The notes under the pieces: model-generated
Databases searched by the model: none
What the model was told of the DNA's origin: nothing
What the model saw: the letters and a program-made list of their open reading frames with translations, nothing else
Assembly (NCBI RefSeq): GCF_002929845.1
Contig: NZ_PJJS01000054.1
Location: 82,392 to 146,391, forward strand
Source of the DNA: Cryobacterium sp. M96
GTDB lineage: Bacteria; Actinomycetota; Actinomycetes; Actinomycetales; Microbacteriaceae
DNA: 64,000 bases
Direction of reading: 5' to 3'
Shown: positions 16,240 through 24,729 of the stretch, one piece after another
Position numbering within the stretch: the first letter of the stretch is position 1
Layout: each line of letters opens with the position of its first letter
Position numbers and translations under genes: made by a program

Positions 16240-17462
16240 ATCCGCGGCCGCCGCGACCAGCGGTCTGCCTTCATCGCGAGGTGCAGTTCCAGCCGCACCT
16301 GGCCGCCCAGCGGGTCAGCGCCGATCAGGGTGCGGATCTTCGCCAGCCGGTTGTAGATGCTGCTGCGGTGCAGGTGCAGGGCCGCCGCGACATCCTGAAC
16401 CGACCCGTCGGTGTCGTAGAGCAGTTCCAGCATCGGAAGCAACTCGTGGTTGTCGTCGAAGTCCCGCAGCTCGGCGAAGTAGACCGATTCCACGGGGGAA
16501 AGGTTGCGGCTGCTGGCCGCGAGGAACTGGTAGACGCCGATCTGGCGGAAATCGGCGATGGTGCCCAACCGGGCGTCGACGGCGGCGGCCTGCACCGCTT
16601 TGCGGGACTGGATGTAGGCATCCGGGAACCGTCTGAGATCGGTGAACACCTCGCTGAAGCCCATCAGGTCGGGGCGCTCGGGGGTGCCGCCGCGCCGGGC
16701 GAGTTCGTACCGATAGCGGTGAAGCATCTCGGTGTGTGCCACCTTGCCCGCTGAATCGCGCAGCAGCACAACCGCGTGGGTCTCGGTGCCGGCGCTGAAC
16801 CGGGCCGCGTCGATGCCGACCGTGGCGTGCAGCGCCGAGATCCGCTGGAGCAGAACGCCGGCGGCGAAATCGGGCGTGGCCTCGCCGCCGTCGGCCTGCT
16901 CGACGGGGCGGGGCATCAGGGTGGCGAGATGCCACGGGCCGGTCCCATGAATCTGCGGCCAGCCCGCGATCTCCTCGATGGCGGATGTCTCCGCCTGGCA
17001 GGCCGCGAGGAATAGGGCCTCACGTTTCCGGCGGTGCTCGGATTCGGCGGTGTTGCTGTCGAGCAAAGTCTCGGCCAGCCGGTCCAGCTGGCCGCGCACG
17101 GCGGGTAGCTCACGGAGGATCGCCTCCGGGGATTCGTCGTGCGACCCCTGCATCGCCCACAGGTAGCCGACCCGGAACCCCCGCACCATCAGCGGCACAC
17201 AGACGCGGCCGAGCATGCCCAGCGCGGCGTTGGCGGGGACGGCGACGGGACGGACCGCTGTGCTGATTCCGTGCTGCAACTGCCAGGCGCTGACGTCGGC
17301 GGGCACCTTCTTGCTCAACAGGAAATTGACCCGCACGCTGTCGGCGAGCGGCTGGTCCCGGCTGTACGCCAGCAGGCCTCCGTCGAGATCCTCGAGCGAG
17401 AGGGCGCGGTCCAGGCCGGCCGCGAGGTGTTCGACCAGGTCTTCGATTTCCGCGGTTCTCAT
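16236..17462 (-). CDS. PucR-family transcriptional regulator, AdeR-like
   Basis: A 408-residue regulator starting at ATG 17462. The C-terminal helix-turn-helix (VQDVAAALHLHRSSIYNRLAKI, about 360-385) is the PucR/CdaR HTH_30 signature. The larger N-terminal part is a GAF-like sensing and GGDEF-related region. In Bacillus the PucR-type protein AdeR activates alanine dehydrogenase, and here the gene lies between a CycA-like permease and ald, so control of alanine use is likely. A palindrome found in both flanking promoter regions may be its target. The longer frame up to 17606 lacks family similarity and is not used. Confidence 0.8.
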   Translation of the reverse strand: MRTAEIEDLVEHLAAGLDRALSLEDLDGGLLAYSRDQPLADSVRVNFLLSKKVPADVSAWQLQHGISTAVRPVAVPANAALGMLGRVCVPLMVRGFRVGYLWAMQGSHDESPEAILRELPAVRGQLDRLAETLLDSNTAESEHRRKREALFLAACQAETSAIEEIAGWPQIHGTGPWHLATLMPRPVEQADGGEATPDFAAGVLLQRISALHATVGIDAARFSAGTETHAVVLLRDSAGKVAHTEMLHRYRYELARRGGTPERPDLMGFSEVFTDLRRFPDAYIQSRKAVQAAAVDARLGTIADFRQIGVYQFLAASSRNLSPVESVYFAELRDFDDNHELLPMLELLYDTDGSVQDVAAALHLHRSSIYNRLAKIRTLIGADPLGGQVRLELHLAMKADRWSRRPRI

Positions 17463-17819
17463 TGGCTCAATGTTAGGGGGCCGGAGCAGGCCGGAAACGG
17501 ACATCAGGCGACGCTTGCCGGGTTGACGCGCGACAACTGTCGAGTGACAAAGCGGTTCCCCATCTCGGTGACCGGTGCGGTCCGGAGCGAAGCCGACCGG
17601 GATCACCAGGAAAACCCCTGAACGCGAGGCTTATTTATGCTGCGGTGGAGCCGTTGTCGGCATCGGTCTCCGCCGCTGGACCTCAGGCCCGACGGCGGCG
17701 TGCGGTTCGGGCCGAATTGGTGGATTTAGTCTTGACCCCGCTGCGGTTCACTGTCGAAAGTGGCGCCGCAGCCCCCTGTCACAAGTTCAATTGAGCAGTA
17801 CTGAGCAACGGAGTCGGCC
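17463..17819. other. divergent promoter region between the regulator and ald
   Basis: 357 bases without a gene. It holds the CGACAACTGTCG box (17531-17542), a TTGACG hexamer just before it (17523-17528) and another TTGACC (17732-17737) closer to ald. It probably carries promoters for both directions. No terminator or RNA gene was seen. Confidence 0.5.
17531..17542. promoter_or_regulatory. CGACANCTGTCG box between regulator and ald
   Basis: CGACAACTGTCG, arms CGACA and TGTCG, lies 69 bases upstream of the PucR-type gene and 277 bases before ald. It is the counterpart of the box at 14540-14551. Confidence 0.45.
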
Positions 17820-18938
17820 ATGATCATCGGTGTACCCAAGGAAATCAAGAACAACGAATTCCGCGTAGCCATCACAGCCTCGGGCGTGCACGAGTTCCTG
17901 GCCGCCGGTCACACCGTGTTGGTCGAAAAGGGTGCCGGCCTCGGATCGCACATCACCGACGACGAGTACCACGTGGCCGGCGCCGAGCTGGTCGACTCCG
18001 CCGACGAGATCTGGGCCCGCGCCGACATGGTGATGAAGGTTAAGGAACCGGTCGCTTCCGAGTACCACCGCTTCCGCGAGGGTCTGATCCTCTTCACCTA
18101 CCTGCACCTGGCCGCCGAGCCCGACCTCACCCGCGCCCTCGCCGAAGCCGGCGTCACCGCCATCGCCTACGAGACGGTGCAGACCGCCAACCGCGCGCTG
18201 CCGCTGCTGGCCCCGATGAGCGAGGTGGCCGGCCGACTGGCCGTGCAGGTCGGCGCGCAGTCCCTGATGGCCCCGGCCGGCGGCAAGGGCGTGCTGCTCG
18301 GCGGCGTGCCCGGGGTGCGCCCCGCGAAGGTCGTCGTGCTGGGCGCCGGCGTCGCCGGCACCAACGCGGCCGCCATGGCAATGGGCCTCGGCGCCGACGT
18401 CACGATCCTCGACATCAACATCGACCGGCTGCGCCAGCTCGACGCGCAGTACCAGGGCCGGCTGAAAACCGTCGCGTCCAACTCCTACGAGATCGAGAAT
18501 GCCGTGACGGATGCCGACCTGGTCATCGGCTCCGTGCTGATCCCGGGCGCCAAGGCCCCGAAGCTGGTCACCAACGCTCTCGTGGCGCGCATGAAGTCCG
18601 GCTCCGTGCTGGTCGACATTGCCGTGGACCAGGGCGGCTGCTTCGAGGACACCCACGCGACCACGCACGAAAACCCGACCTACCGCGTTCACAACTCGAT
18701 CTTTTACTGCGTTGCCAACATGCCCGGCGCCGTGCCGAACACGTCGACTTACGCGCTGACCAACGTCACCCTGCGGTACGCCCTCTCACTGGCCAACCTT
18801 GGCGTGAAGGCGGCGCTCGAGCGCGATGACGCCTTGGCCCTCGGCCTGAACGTCGCCGCCGGAGCGGTCACGAACCGTTCCGTGTCCGAAGCCCACGGCC
18901 TGCCGCTGGCCGACTGGCGCGAGCTCGTCACCGCGTAG
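17820..18938 (+). CDS. ald: alanine dehydrogenase
   Basis: A 372-residue enzyme of exact family length that interconverts L-alanine and pyruvate plus ammonium with NAD(H). The N-terminus [19 protein letters not shown], substrate-site region [10 protein letters not shown] with the catalytic Lys, [11 protein letters not shown] with the active-site His, and the NAD-binding [13 protein letters not shown] (about 175) are all present. A GGAG lies about 7 bases upstream of the ATG. With the permease and regulator it makes an alanine-utilisation cluster. It is followed by a hairpin at 18961-18982. Confidence 0.95.
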   Translation: MIIGVPKEIKNNEFRVAITASGVHEFLAAGHTVLVEKGAGLGSHITDDEYHVAGAELVDSADEIWARADMVMKVKEPVASEYHRFREGLILFTYLHLAAEPDLTRALAEAGVTAIAYETVQTANRALPLLAPMSEVAGRLAVQVGAQSLMAPAGGKGVLLGGVPGVRPAKVVVLGAGVAGTNAAAMAMGLGADVTILDINIDRLRQLDAQYQGRLKTVASNSYEIENAVTDADLVIGSVLIPGAKAPKLVTNALVARMKSGSVLVDIAVDQGGCFEDTHATTHENPTYRVHNSIFYCVANMPGAVPNTSTYALTNVTLRYALSLANLGVKAALERDDALALGLNVAAGAVTNRSVSEAHGLPLADWRELVTA

Positions 18939-18960
18939 CGCCGCGAGCGTTCCTGGCCTG

Positions 18961-18982
18961 CCACCGGTCGAGCAACCGGTGG
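18961..18982 (+). terminator. hairpin terminator after ald
   Basis: CCACCGGT-CGAGCA-ACCGGTGG, a perfect 8-base stem 23 bases after the ald stop, without a U tract, as is common in high-GC actinobacteria. Two GCTCGTCGAGA copies follow at 18987-18997 and 19039-19049, a kind of short intergenic repeat. Confidence 0.55.
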
Positions 18983-19074
18983 TCGGGCTCGTCGAGAGGC
19001 GGCGACCCGACGTCCGGAGGCTCCCGTTCGGCGCTCGAGCTCGTCGAGACCCGGTGCGCCACCCCGCGCTAACT

Positions 19075-19139
19075 TCGGAGATTTTCGCAAGACGCCGCTC
19101 AGCCGGGCGCGAAAACCGGGGTTTCCCGAAAATCTCCGA
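19075..19139. repeat. variant of the dispersed inverted-repeat family
   Basis: A perfect 13-base inverted repeat, TCGGAGATTTTCG (19075-19087) and CGAAAATCTCCGA (19127-19139), around a GC-rich centre that can itself pair partly. It shares the core GGAGATTTT/AAAATCTCC with the three 76-77 base elements but lacks the outer AATTCGA. It lies between convergent ald and the TetR gene. Confidence 0.5.
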
Positions 19140-19196
19140 GATTACGTCACGATGGATGCCCGTTGCTGGCACTGCGACGCTGCGGCGCCCGTTAGC

Positions 19197-19886
19197 TTAG
19201 CGGGGCGCCGGAACAGCCGTCCCCGTCAGGCGCTGCACCAGGGCGAGGGAGTGGTGCAGTAACTCGCCGGGGCTGCCGGTGAAGCCGCCGGAGAACCACT
19301 TCTGCATCGAGTAGCGCATGACACTGCCCGCGAGGGCGACGACCATTCTGGCCTCGTCGGCCAGATCGGGGGTGCCCGTCTCGGTGCGCCCCTGGGCGTG
19401 GAAGCGGTCGAGGACCAGCTGCACCAGATGCGCCTCCAGCTCCGCGATGCGGGACGTCTCCCCGGTGAGGAGTTCCGGGGTGCGCTCGATCAGCATCCTG
19501 CGGCTACGGAGAAGTTCCGTGTCGGGGGAGTGGTCGGCCACGGCGGCAGCGATCATTTCGACGAGGTCGCCCAGCACGTCCCGGCCGGTGCCGTGCACGA
19601 ACGCCTGGTGCTCGGCATCCGTCGGCTGAGGCGGCGCGCCGCCGAGGAACACGCCGTCCTTCGTGCCGAAGTAGTTGAAGAAGGTGCGCGGCGAGACCAC
19701 GGCCGCCTCGCAGATCATGTCGACCGTCACCCGGTCGTAGCCGTGCTCGAGCGCCAGCGAGATGGCGGCCCGCTCCAGCGCCGACTGGGTGGCCGCGCGC
19801 TTGCGGGCGCGCAGCCCCAGGTCGGCGGCGGGGCCGGCCGGACCGGGGCCGTTCGGGCCCGCACCGCTCGGACCCGTGCTACTCAT
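19197..19886 (-). CDS. TetR-family transcriptional regulator
   Basis: A 229-residue repressor. A Gly/Pro-rich N-terminal tail is followed by the TetR helix-turn-helix (AISLALEHGYDRVTVDMICEAAVVSPRTFFNYFGTKDG as the region 40-78, recognition part SPRTFFNYF). The C-terminal ligand domain is of the AcrR/TetR_C type. It is the last gene of a reverse-strand operon with the ABC ATPase and permease, overlapping the permease by 8 bases, so it probably controls that transporter. The ligand is unknown. Confidence 0.85.
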   Translation of the reverse strand: MSSTGPSGAGPNGPGPAGPAADLGLRARKRAATQSALERAAISLALEHGYDRVTVDMICEAAVVSPRTFFNYFGTKDGVFLGGAPPQPTDAEHQAFVHGTGRDVLGDLVEMIAAAVADHSPDTELLRSRRMLIERTPELLTGETSRIAELEAHLVQLVLDRFHAQGRTETGTPDLADEARMVVALAGSVMRYSMQKWFSGGFTGSPGELLHHSLALVQRLTGTAVPAPR

Positions 19887-21180
19887 ACCGCAGGGCGTCG
19901 ATCGGGTTCTGCCGCGCCGCGGCCCGGGCGGGCAGGGTACCGGCCAGGAAGGCGATCAACATGACGACGCCGATGATGATGGCGATCGAACTCGGCGCGA
20001 ACTGCACGACCTGAAGTCCGGGCAGGTTCTCGAACACGGTCGTAGCGAGGATGTTGCTGATCACCGAACCGACGCCCACCGCAACGAGCGCGCCCAGGGC
20101 GCTGCCCAGGAAGCCGATGAAGACGGCCTCGGTGCTGAACAGAGCGTAGACACGGCCGCCGTTCATGCCCATAGCCTTCATCAGCCCGATCTCCCGGGTG
20201 CGTTCCTGCACGCTCATCAGCAGCGTGTTGATGATGCCGAAGCCGGCGGCGATCAGCGCGATCACGGCGAAGGCGTTGAGCACGCCGATGATGACGTTGA
20301 TCACGGTTTCGAACGAGCCGATCTGGTCCGCGACGGTCTGCGAGGCGTAGCCCTGGTCGGCGAGGTCGGCCTTGATCGCGACGATCTCCTCGTCGGAGGC
20401 GTCCAGGTCGAACCGGGCGGTCGCACTGGCGTAGCTCTGTGGTGCCCCGGCGGGGGTGCCGGCGAGTTCGACGTCGTGCAGCCGGTCCGTCAGCGGCTGG
20501 TTGAGGCCGGCCCCAGCGCCAAGGATGGTCTCGTTCTGCACGCCGACGATGGTGGCCGGAACCTGCTGCGGGGTGCCCGCGAAATCAGTGATGCCGATGG
20601 AGACGGTCTGGCCGATGGCCGACTCCGGGGTACTGAAGCCCAGCGCGTCGAGGTAGGTGGTCGGCAGCAGAAGCTGGTCGGTGGCGCTCTCGTTGTCCAG
20701 TTGAGCCCCGGCCGCCAGGTCGGCCGTGGTGAGAGTGGCGGGCGCGTTCACGGTCAGCTCGAACTTTCCGCTGCCGTCGTACTCGATGAAGTCGGGCGTC
20801 ACCTGCACCGCCGGGTCGACGCCGAGGATGCCGCTGGTGGCCTTGATCGTGTCGAGATCGGCGTCGGTGAGCGCCTGGATGGTGCTACCGGGGCGCGAGC
20901 CGTTGCCCAGGCTGATCGTGGTGGCCTTCTCCGGGTCATACGCCGCCGGTCCGTCGCTCTCCGTCGCCGCGGCGTCGTCGGTCTTGGAGACCGTGAGCAC
21001 ATCCGCCGCACCGATCGCCGAGACCTGGCTGTTGATGTAGCTCGTCACCCCGGTGCCGATGCCGCTGGTGATGGTGAGCGTGAACGCGCCGATGAAGATG
21101 GCGATGACGGTCAGGCCGGTGCGGAGCTTGCTGCGAAAACTGTTCGCGATCGCGGATGTGATGATGTCGACGAATTTCAT
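19879..21180 (-). CDS. MacB/FtsX-type ABC permease
   Basis: A 433-residue permease with the MacB layout: one helix near residues 15-40, a large extracytoplasmic domain (about 45-300), and three helices at the C-terminus ending in PARAAARQNPIDALRYE, the usual cytoplasmic coupling tail. Such permeases use mechanotransmission to push substrates (peptides, antibiotics, lipoproteins) outside rather than carry them across. Its ATG overlaps the stop of the ATPase gene as ATGA, and its own stop overlaps the TetR start. Confidence 0.88.
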   Translation of the reverse strand: MKFVDIITSAIANSFRSKLRTGLTVIAIFIGAFTLTITSGIGTGVTSYINSQVSAIGAADVLTVSKTDDAAATESDGPAAYDPEKATTISLGNGSRPGSTIQALTDADLDTIKATSGILGVDPAVQVTPDFIEYDGSGKFELTVNAPATLTTADLAAGAQLDNESATDQLLLPTTYLDALGFSTPESAIGQTVSIGITDFAGTPQQVPATIVGVQNETILGAGAGLNQPLTDRLHDVELAGTPAGAPQSYASATARFDLDASDEEIVAIKADLADQGYASQTVADQIGSFETVINVIIGVLNAFAVIALIAAGFGIINTLLMSVQERTREIGLMKAMGMNGGRVYALFSTEAVFIGFLGSALGALVAVGVGSVISNILATTVFENLPGLQVVQFAPSSIAIIIGVVMLIAFLAGTLPARAAARQNPIDALRYE

Positions 21181-21899
21181 GCGCGCGCTCCCTCGGGCTT
21201 CGAGATGGCTTCAGGAGATCTGGTGACGTCCTCGATCCCGTCCCGGATGAAGATCTGGCGGTCGCAGCGGGCAGCGAGATCGATGTCGTGGGTGACGATG
21301 ATGAGCGTGATGCCCTTGTCCTTATTGAGGGAGAAGAGGATGTCCTCGACGACGGCTCCGGTGGCCGTGTCGAGGTTGCCGGTCGGTTCGTCCGCGAAGA
21401 TCACCTTCGGGTTGTTGACCAGGGCCCGGGCGATGACCGCGCGCTGCTTCTGCCCGCCGGAGAGGTTCATGGCCTTGTTCTTCGCCTTGTCGGCCAGCTC
21501 CAACTGCTCCAAGGCCTTCATTCCGCGCGCCCTGCGCGCCTTCGGGCTGACCCCGGCTATCTTCAGGGGGAGCACGACATTCTCGAGCACACTCGCATTG
21601 GCGGTGAGGAAGAACTGCTGGAAGACGAACCCGAAGTCCTGGTTACGAAGCCGGTTCACCTCCTTGCCCTTGAGCTTCTTCGCATCCGTTCCCTCGACCA
21701 GCAGCGCGCCGCTGTCCGGGTCGTCTAGCAGCGCCAACAGGTGCATGAGCGTGGACTTGCCGGACCCGCTCTTGCCGACGATGGCGACGGATTCACCGGC
21801 GCGGATGTCGACGGAGACTCCCTTGAGCGCGTCGAAACGGTTCGCCCCGCTCCCATAGGACTTGCCGATGTTCTGGGCCGAGAGAACGGGAACAGTCAT
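21177..21899 (-). CDS. MacB/LolD-type ABC ATPase
   Basis: A 240-residue ATPase with Walker A GKSGSGKSTL, the conserved Q-loop FVFQQFFL, signature NLSGGQKQRAVIA, Walker B IFADEPTGNLD and H-loop VTHD. The ATG at 21899 is chosen because GAAGGA lies nine bases upstream. ATGs at 21929 and 21956 have none. First gene of the operon ATPase-permease-TetR. Confidence 0.9.
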   Translation of the reverse strand: MTVPVLSAQNIGKSYGSGANRFDALKGVSVDIRAGESVAIVGKSGSGKSTLMHLLALLDDPDSGALLVEGTDAKKLKGKEVNRLRNQDFGFVFQQFFLTANASVLENVVLPLKIAGVSPKARRARGMKALEQLELADKAKNKAMNLSGGQKQRAVIARALVNNPKVIFADEPTGNLDTATGAVVEDILFSLNKDKGITLIIVTHDIDLAARCDRQIFIRDGIEDVTRSPEAISKPEGARA

Positions 21900-22047
21900 A
21901 GGGGCAGCATCCTTCGGGGGAGAAGTCATCGGGTCGCACGTGTGCAGAGCCATCAAAATTACAGTAGCTGCACCGATGCCGCGTCAGCTGGGTGCGCCCT
22001 GTGCAGGGGCGGTGCATCCCCTTCTTTGGTTTTGGGCCGGACAAAGC

Positions 22048-22075
22048 GGGGCCCGGATCAGTGGATCCAGGCCCC
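22048..22075 (-). terminator. strong hairpin terminator
   Basis: GGGGCC(C)GGATC and GATCC(A)GGCCCC pair as an 11-base stem with one internal mismatch and a 4-base loop. It lies 20 bases past the stop of the reverse-strand heptad-repeat gene. Confidence 0.65.
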
Positions 22076-22094
22076 GATGCCTATCGGTTCTCGG

Positions 22095-23765
22095 TCAGCG
22101 CCCCATTCTCAGGCGGCGGATCAGCCAGACGGTTGCCCCTGCCAGGACCAATCCGATCAGGACCATGATCCCGGGAGCCGAGCGATGGAAGCTCAGCGTC
22201 TCGGCGCCATCGGCCAGCTTGCCTGAACCGGCGGCCACCTTGGCATAGCCGGCGCTCAGCTCGGCGGTGCCGGCGGCGAGCGTGTTCGCACCGTCGAGGA
22301 GCGTCCCGGATCCGTCCGACACATTCTCGGTGCCCTCGGCCAGGGCAGTGGACCCGGTTTCGAGCGCAGTGGTGCCGGCGACCAGCGTGGACGCCCCCGC
22401 CGCGAGGGTCTGCGTGCCGTCGGTCAATGACCCGGCGCCGACTGAGATGCGGGTTGCGCCGTCGGCGAGACTCACAGCGCCAGTTGCCAGGGTCGTCGCT
22501 CCCGTGAACAACGACGAGGCGCCGGCGGCTACTCGGCTGGTGCCGCCTTGGAGGGAGCTTGCACCGGTGGAAACCACGCTGGTGCCGGCCGCAACCCGTT
22601 CGGAACCGGCGGTGAGGGCCTGCGTACCGACCTGGAGTTCCGAGGCCCCCGTCGCGACGGCACCTGTCCCCGCGGCCACCGCGGCAGCTCCGCCGGACAC
22701 CTGGGCCGCGCCGGCGGCGAGGGTTGTGAGCCCGTCGCGCAGTTCTGCGGATCTCGTCTGGAGCACCGCAGTGCCCTCGCTCAGGGGCGTCAATCCGTCG
22801 CGGAGGACGGCCGAACCGTCCCGAAGGGCAACAGCCCCGGACTCAACCCCCGTGGTGCCCGTGTGCAGGCTGGAGGCGGCGGAGCTCAGCCCCTGGAGAG
22901 TGGCCAGAAGGGCGTCCGGGGTGATCGTGTCCGCCTCGACCTGGTCGGCCAGGGTGGCGAGTGCGGCATCCAGCCTCGTGGCTCCCGCAGCGACGCTGCG
23001 GGCTCCGTCGCTGAGCTCGGTCGCCCCCAGCGCGAGGGCCTCGGCGCCGCGCCGGGCCTGGTTCGTGCCCTGGGCGGCGGATGCCGTTCCAACGGCGAGC
23101 AGGACCGAGCCGTCGCGAGCCGTCCTGGCGCCGAGGGCAGCCTGGCCAGCGCCGGTGGCCACGGTTGCCGCACCCGCGGCAACCTGCGTTGCGCCGGCGG
23201 AGACTTTCATGGCGCCGGTCCCTGTTGTGGCGACGCCGGCGGCGAGAGTCGCCGCACCGGTCGCAGCAGCTCCGGCACCGGCGGCGAGAGCGCTCGCTCC
23301 GCTGGCGGCGGTGGCGGCGCCGGCGGACAGCGTCTCCGCGCCCCGTGCGGCCGATTCGGTGCCGAGCACCAGCCTGGTGCTGCCGCTGACGCTCGTGAGT
23401 GCTCCGTCGAGGAGGGTGCCGGCGCCGGCCGAAGTGTTCGCCGCACCTGTCGCCAGGCTGATGGCGCCCGTGTTGGCCCGGGTCGCCCCGGCCTGGAGGT
23501 CGGTCGCACCGGCGGCCGCGGCGGCCGCGCCCTCCGACAGCGTTTCGGCGCCCACGGCGAGTTGTGCCGCGCCGCCGGTGACTTTCAGGGAGCCGGTTTC
23601 CACCGTGACGGCTCCGGTGGAGAGTTCTCCGGCGCCGCTGGCCAGCCGCCCGGTGGTCAGGAAGAAGAACGTCAGCAGCATGACCAGCATGAGGCTGAGC
23701 CCGGCCACAATGGAGCGAATGCCAATGGTGCCTGGGCGGGATAGTGCACGGTCAGATCTCGTCAT
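22095..23765 (-). CDS. heptad-repeat membrane-anchored protein (YhgE/Pip-like repeat domain)
   Basis: A 556-residue protein starting at ATG 23765 (AAGGAG 7 bases upstream). A hydrophobic helix (IVAGLSLMLVMLLTFFFL, about 17-34) is followed by about 480 residues of almost uninterrupted 7-residue repeats of the form xLxxGAx (for example ETLSAGAATAASGASALA), then a C-terminal helix (GIMVLIGLVLAGATVWLI) and a basic end RRLRMGR. Only one non-repeat break is obvious, near residues 285-305 (DQVEADTITPDALLATL). The repeats resemble the X-[LI]-X-X-G-[AS] heptads in YhgE/Pip phage-infection and DUF3533-type proteins, but those have other membrane domains. A long extracytoplasmic helical rod held at both ends is the likely shape. 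The role is unknown. It is monocistronic with its own terminator. Confidence 0.7.
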   Translation of the reverse strand: MTRSDRALSRPGTIGIRSIVAGLSLMLVMLLTFFFLTTGRLASGAGELSTGAVTVETGSLKVTGGAAQLAVGAETLSEGAAAAAAGATDLQAGATRANTGAISLATGAANTSAGAGTLLDGALTSVSGSTRLVLGTESAARGAETLSAGAATAASGASALAAGAGAAATGAATLAAGVATTGTGAMKVSAGATQVAAGAATVATGAGQAALGARTARDGSVLLAVGTASAAQGTNQARRGAEALALGATELSDGARSVAAGATRLDAALATLADQVEADTITPDALLATLQGLSSAASSLHTGTTGVESGAVALRDGSAVLRDGLTPLSEGTAVLQTRSAELRDGLTTLAAGAAQVSGGAAAVAAGTGAVATGASELQVGTQALTAGSERVAAGTSVVSTGASSLQGGTSRVAAGASSLFTGATTLATGAVSLADGATRISVGAGSLTDGTQTLAAGASTLVAGTTALETGSTALAEGTENVSDGSGTLLDGANTLAAGTAELSAGYAKVAAGSGKLADGAETLSFHRSAPGIMVLIGLVLAGATVWLIRRLRMGR

Positions 23766-24035
23766 CGAGGCTCCTTGAAAGACGTGAGCAGGCATGCGGG
23801 CATGCCGGAACTCGCGTGGTGTGGTGTGCGGTGCGCGGTCAGACTCCGACGTCACGGCCGGTGGTTCACGGCCGTGCAGCACGGTGGCGCGCCGAAGTGA
23901 CACGACCGTAGCAGTGGGGAGAAGCCACGAACCGAAGCCCGGAAAAGTTCGGGGCCAGGGCTAACGCATTCCGCGCTGACTATATATCGTTTGTGGGATT
24001 CCTACAGGGCTACCCCCCGAAAGGAACGTCAAACA
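23766..24035. other. intergenic region with AT-rich segment
   Basis: No gene. A short AT-rich patch TATATATCGTTTG (about 23982-23994) contrasts with the GC-rich surroundings and could be part of a promoter for the heptad-repeat gene, but no convincing -35/-10 pair was found. Confidence 0.35.
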
Positions 24036-24674
24036 TCACAGGTCGAGGGACTCGTTCGGCTCGAGCGGGAAGAACTCGCCGCCGTTCTGCTCGGTGGCCC
24101 ACTGAATCCGGGCGTTGGACAGTTCCTTGCCACCCCGGGAGAGTCCCATTTCGTGGGTGGGGAAGGTGCGGCGCGGCTCGAGGGCCAGCACGTAGTCCAT
24201 CACCTCGCTGATCTTGAGCCAGGGCGCGCCGGCCGGAACGGCGAGGGTCTGCACTGTCACGCCTTCCGGAATCGCAAACGAGTCACCGCCGTAGTAGAGC
24301 TCCTCGTCGACGAGTACGCCGAGGTTGTCGATCACCGGGATCGTTTTGTGGATGATGGCGTGCGTGCCGCCGAAGAAGCGCAGCCGAAACGGCCCGGCCT
24401 CCACGGTGTCGCCCGCGCTGACGACGGTCACGGGATAGCCGGCGGCGGCGGCCGCGACCCCGGCCGGGGCAAAGATCGCCACGTCGGGGTTCAGGGCGAT
24501 GATGCGGTCCAGCTGTTCCGGGGTCCAGTGGTCGGGGTGCTCGTGGGTGAGCACGACGGCGACAGCCCGGGCGGTGTCGGTGAGCGGGCTCGTGAACGAG
24601 CCGGGATCGATGAATAACTTCTGGCCGGCCTTGTCAAGAATCAAAGCCGCGTGCTCGAGTTTCGTCAGTTTCAT
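24036..24674 (-). CDS. metal-dependent hydrolase, beta-lactamase fold (UlaG-like)
   Basis: A 212-residue single-domain metallo-beta-lactamase fold protein. The metal motif THEHPDHW is at about 43-50, with a later His and Asp (GGTHAIIH, YYGGDSFAIP) that would complete a two-metal site. MKLTKLEHAALIL at the start is typical of the UlaG/lactonase-like branch (COG2220). The substrate is unknown. It is divergent from the diacylglycerol kinase gene. Confidence 0.85.
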   Translation of the reverse strand: MKLTKLEHAALILDKAGQKLFIDPGSFTSPLTDTARAVAVVLTHEHPDHWTPEQLDRIIALNPDVAIFAPAGVAAAAAGYPVTVVSAGDTVEAGPFRLRFFGGTHAIIHKTIPVIDNLGVLVDEELYYGGDSFAIPEGVTVQTLAVPAGAPWLKISEVMDYVLALEPRRTFPTHEMGLSRGGKELSNARIQWATEQNGGEFFPLEPNESLDL

Positions 24675-24729
24675 GGATTGAGCTAATACCCAATCCCAGA
24701 GCGCTGCAAGCTGAGACCATACTGGAGCG

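Noticed and set aside
22095-23765. Possible CRISPR array because of regular spacing
   Set aside because: The periodicity is 21 bases (seven codons) with varying sequence and no conserved direct repeat with unique spacers. It is a protein-coding heptad.
22267-23778. 503-residue plus-strand frame rich in Ala/Pro/Val
   Set aside because: It is the mirror of the heptad-repeat gene. The repeat on one strand creates an open frame on the other. The reverse strand has the ribosome site, signal helix and terminator.
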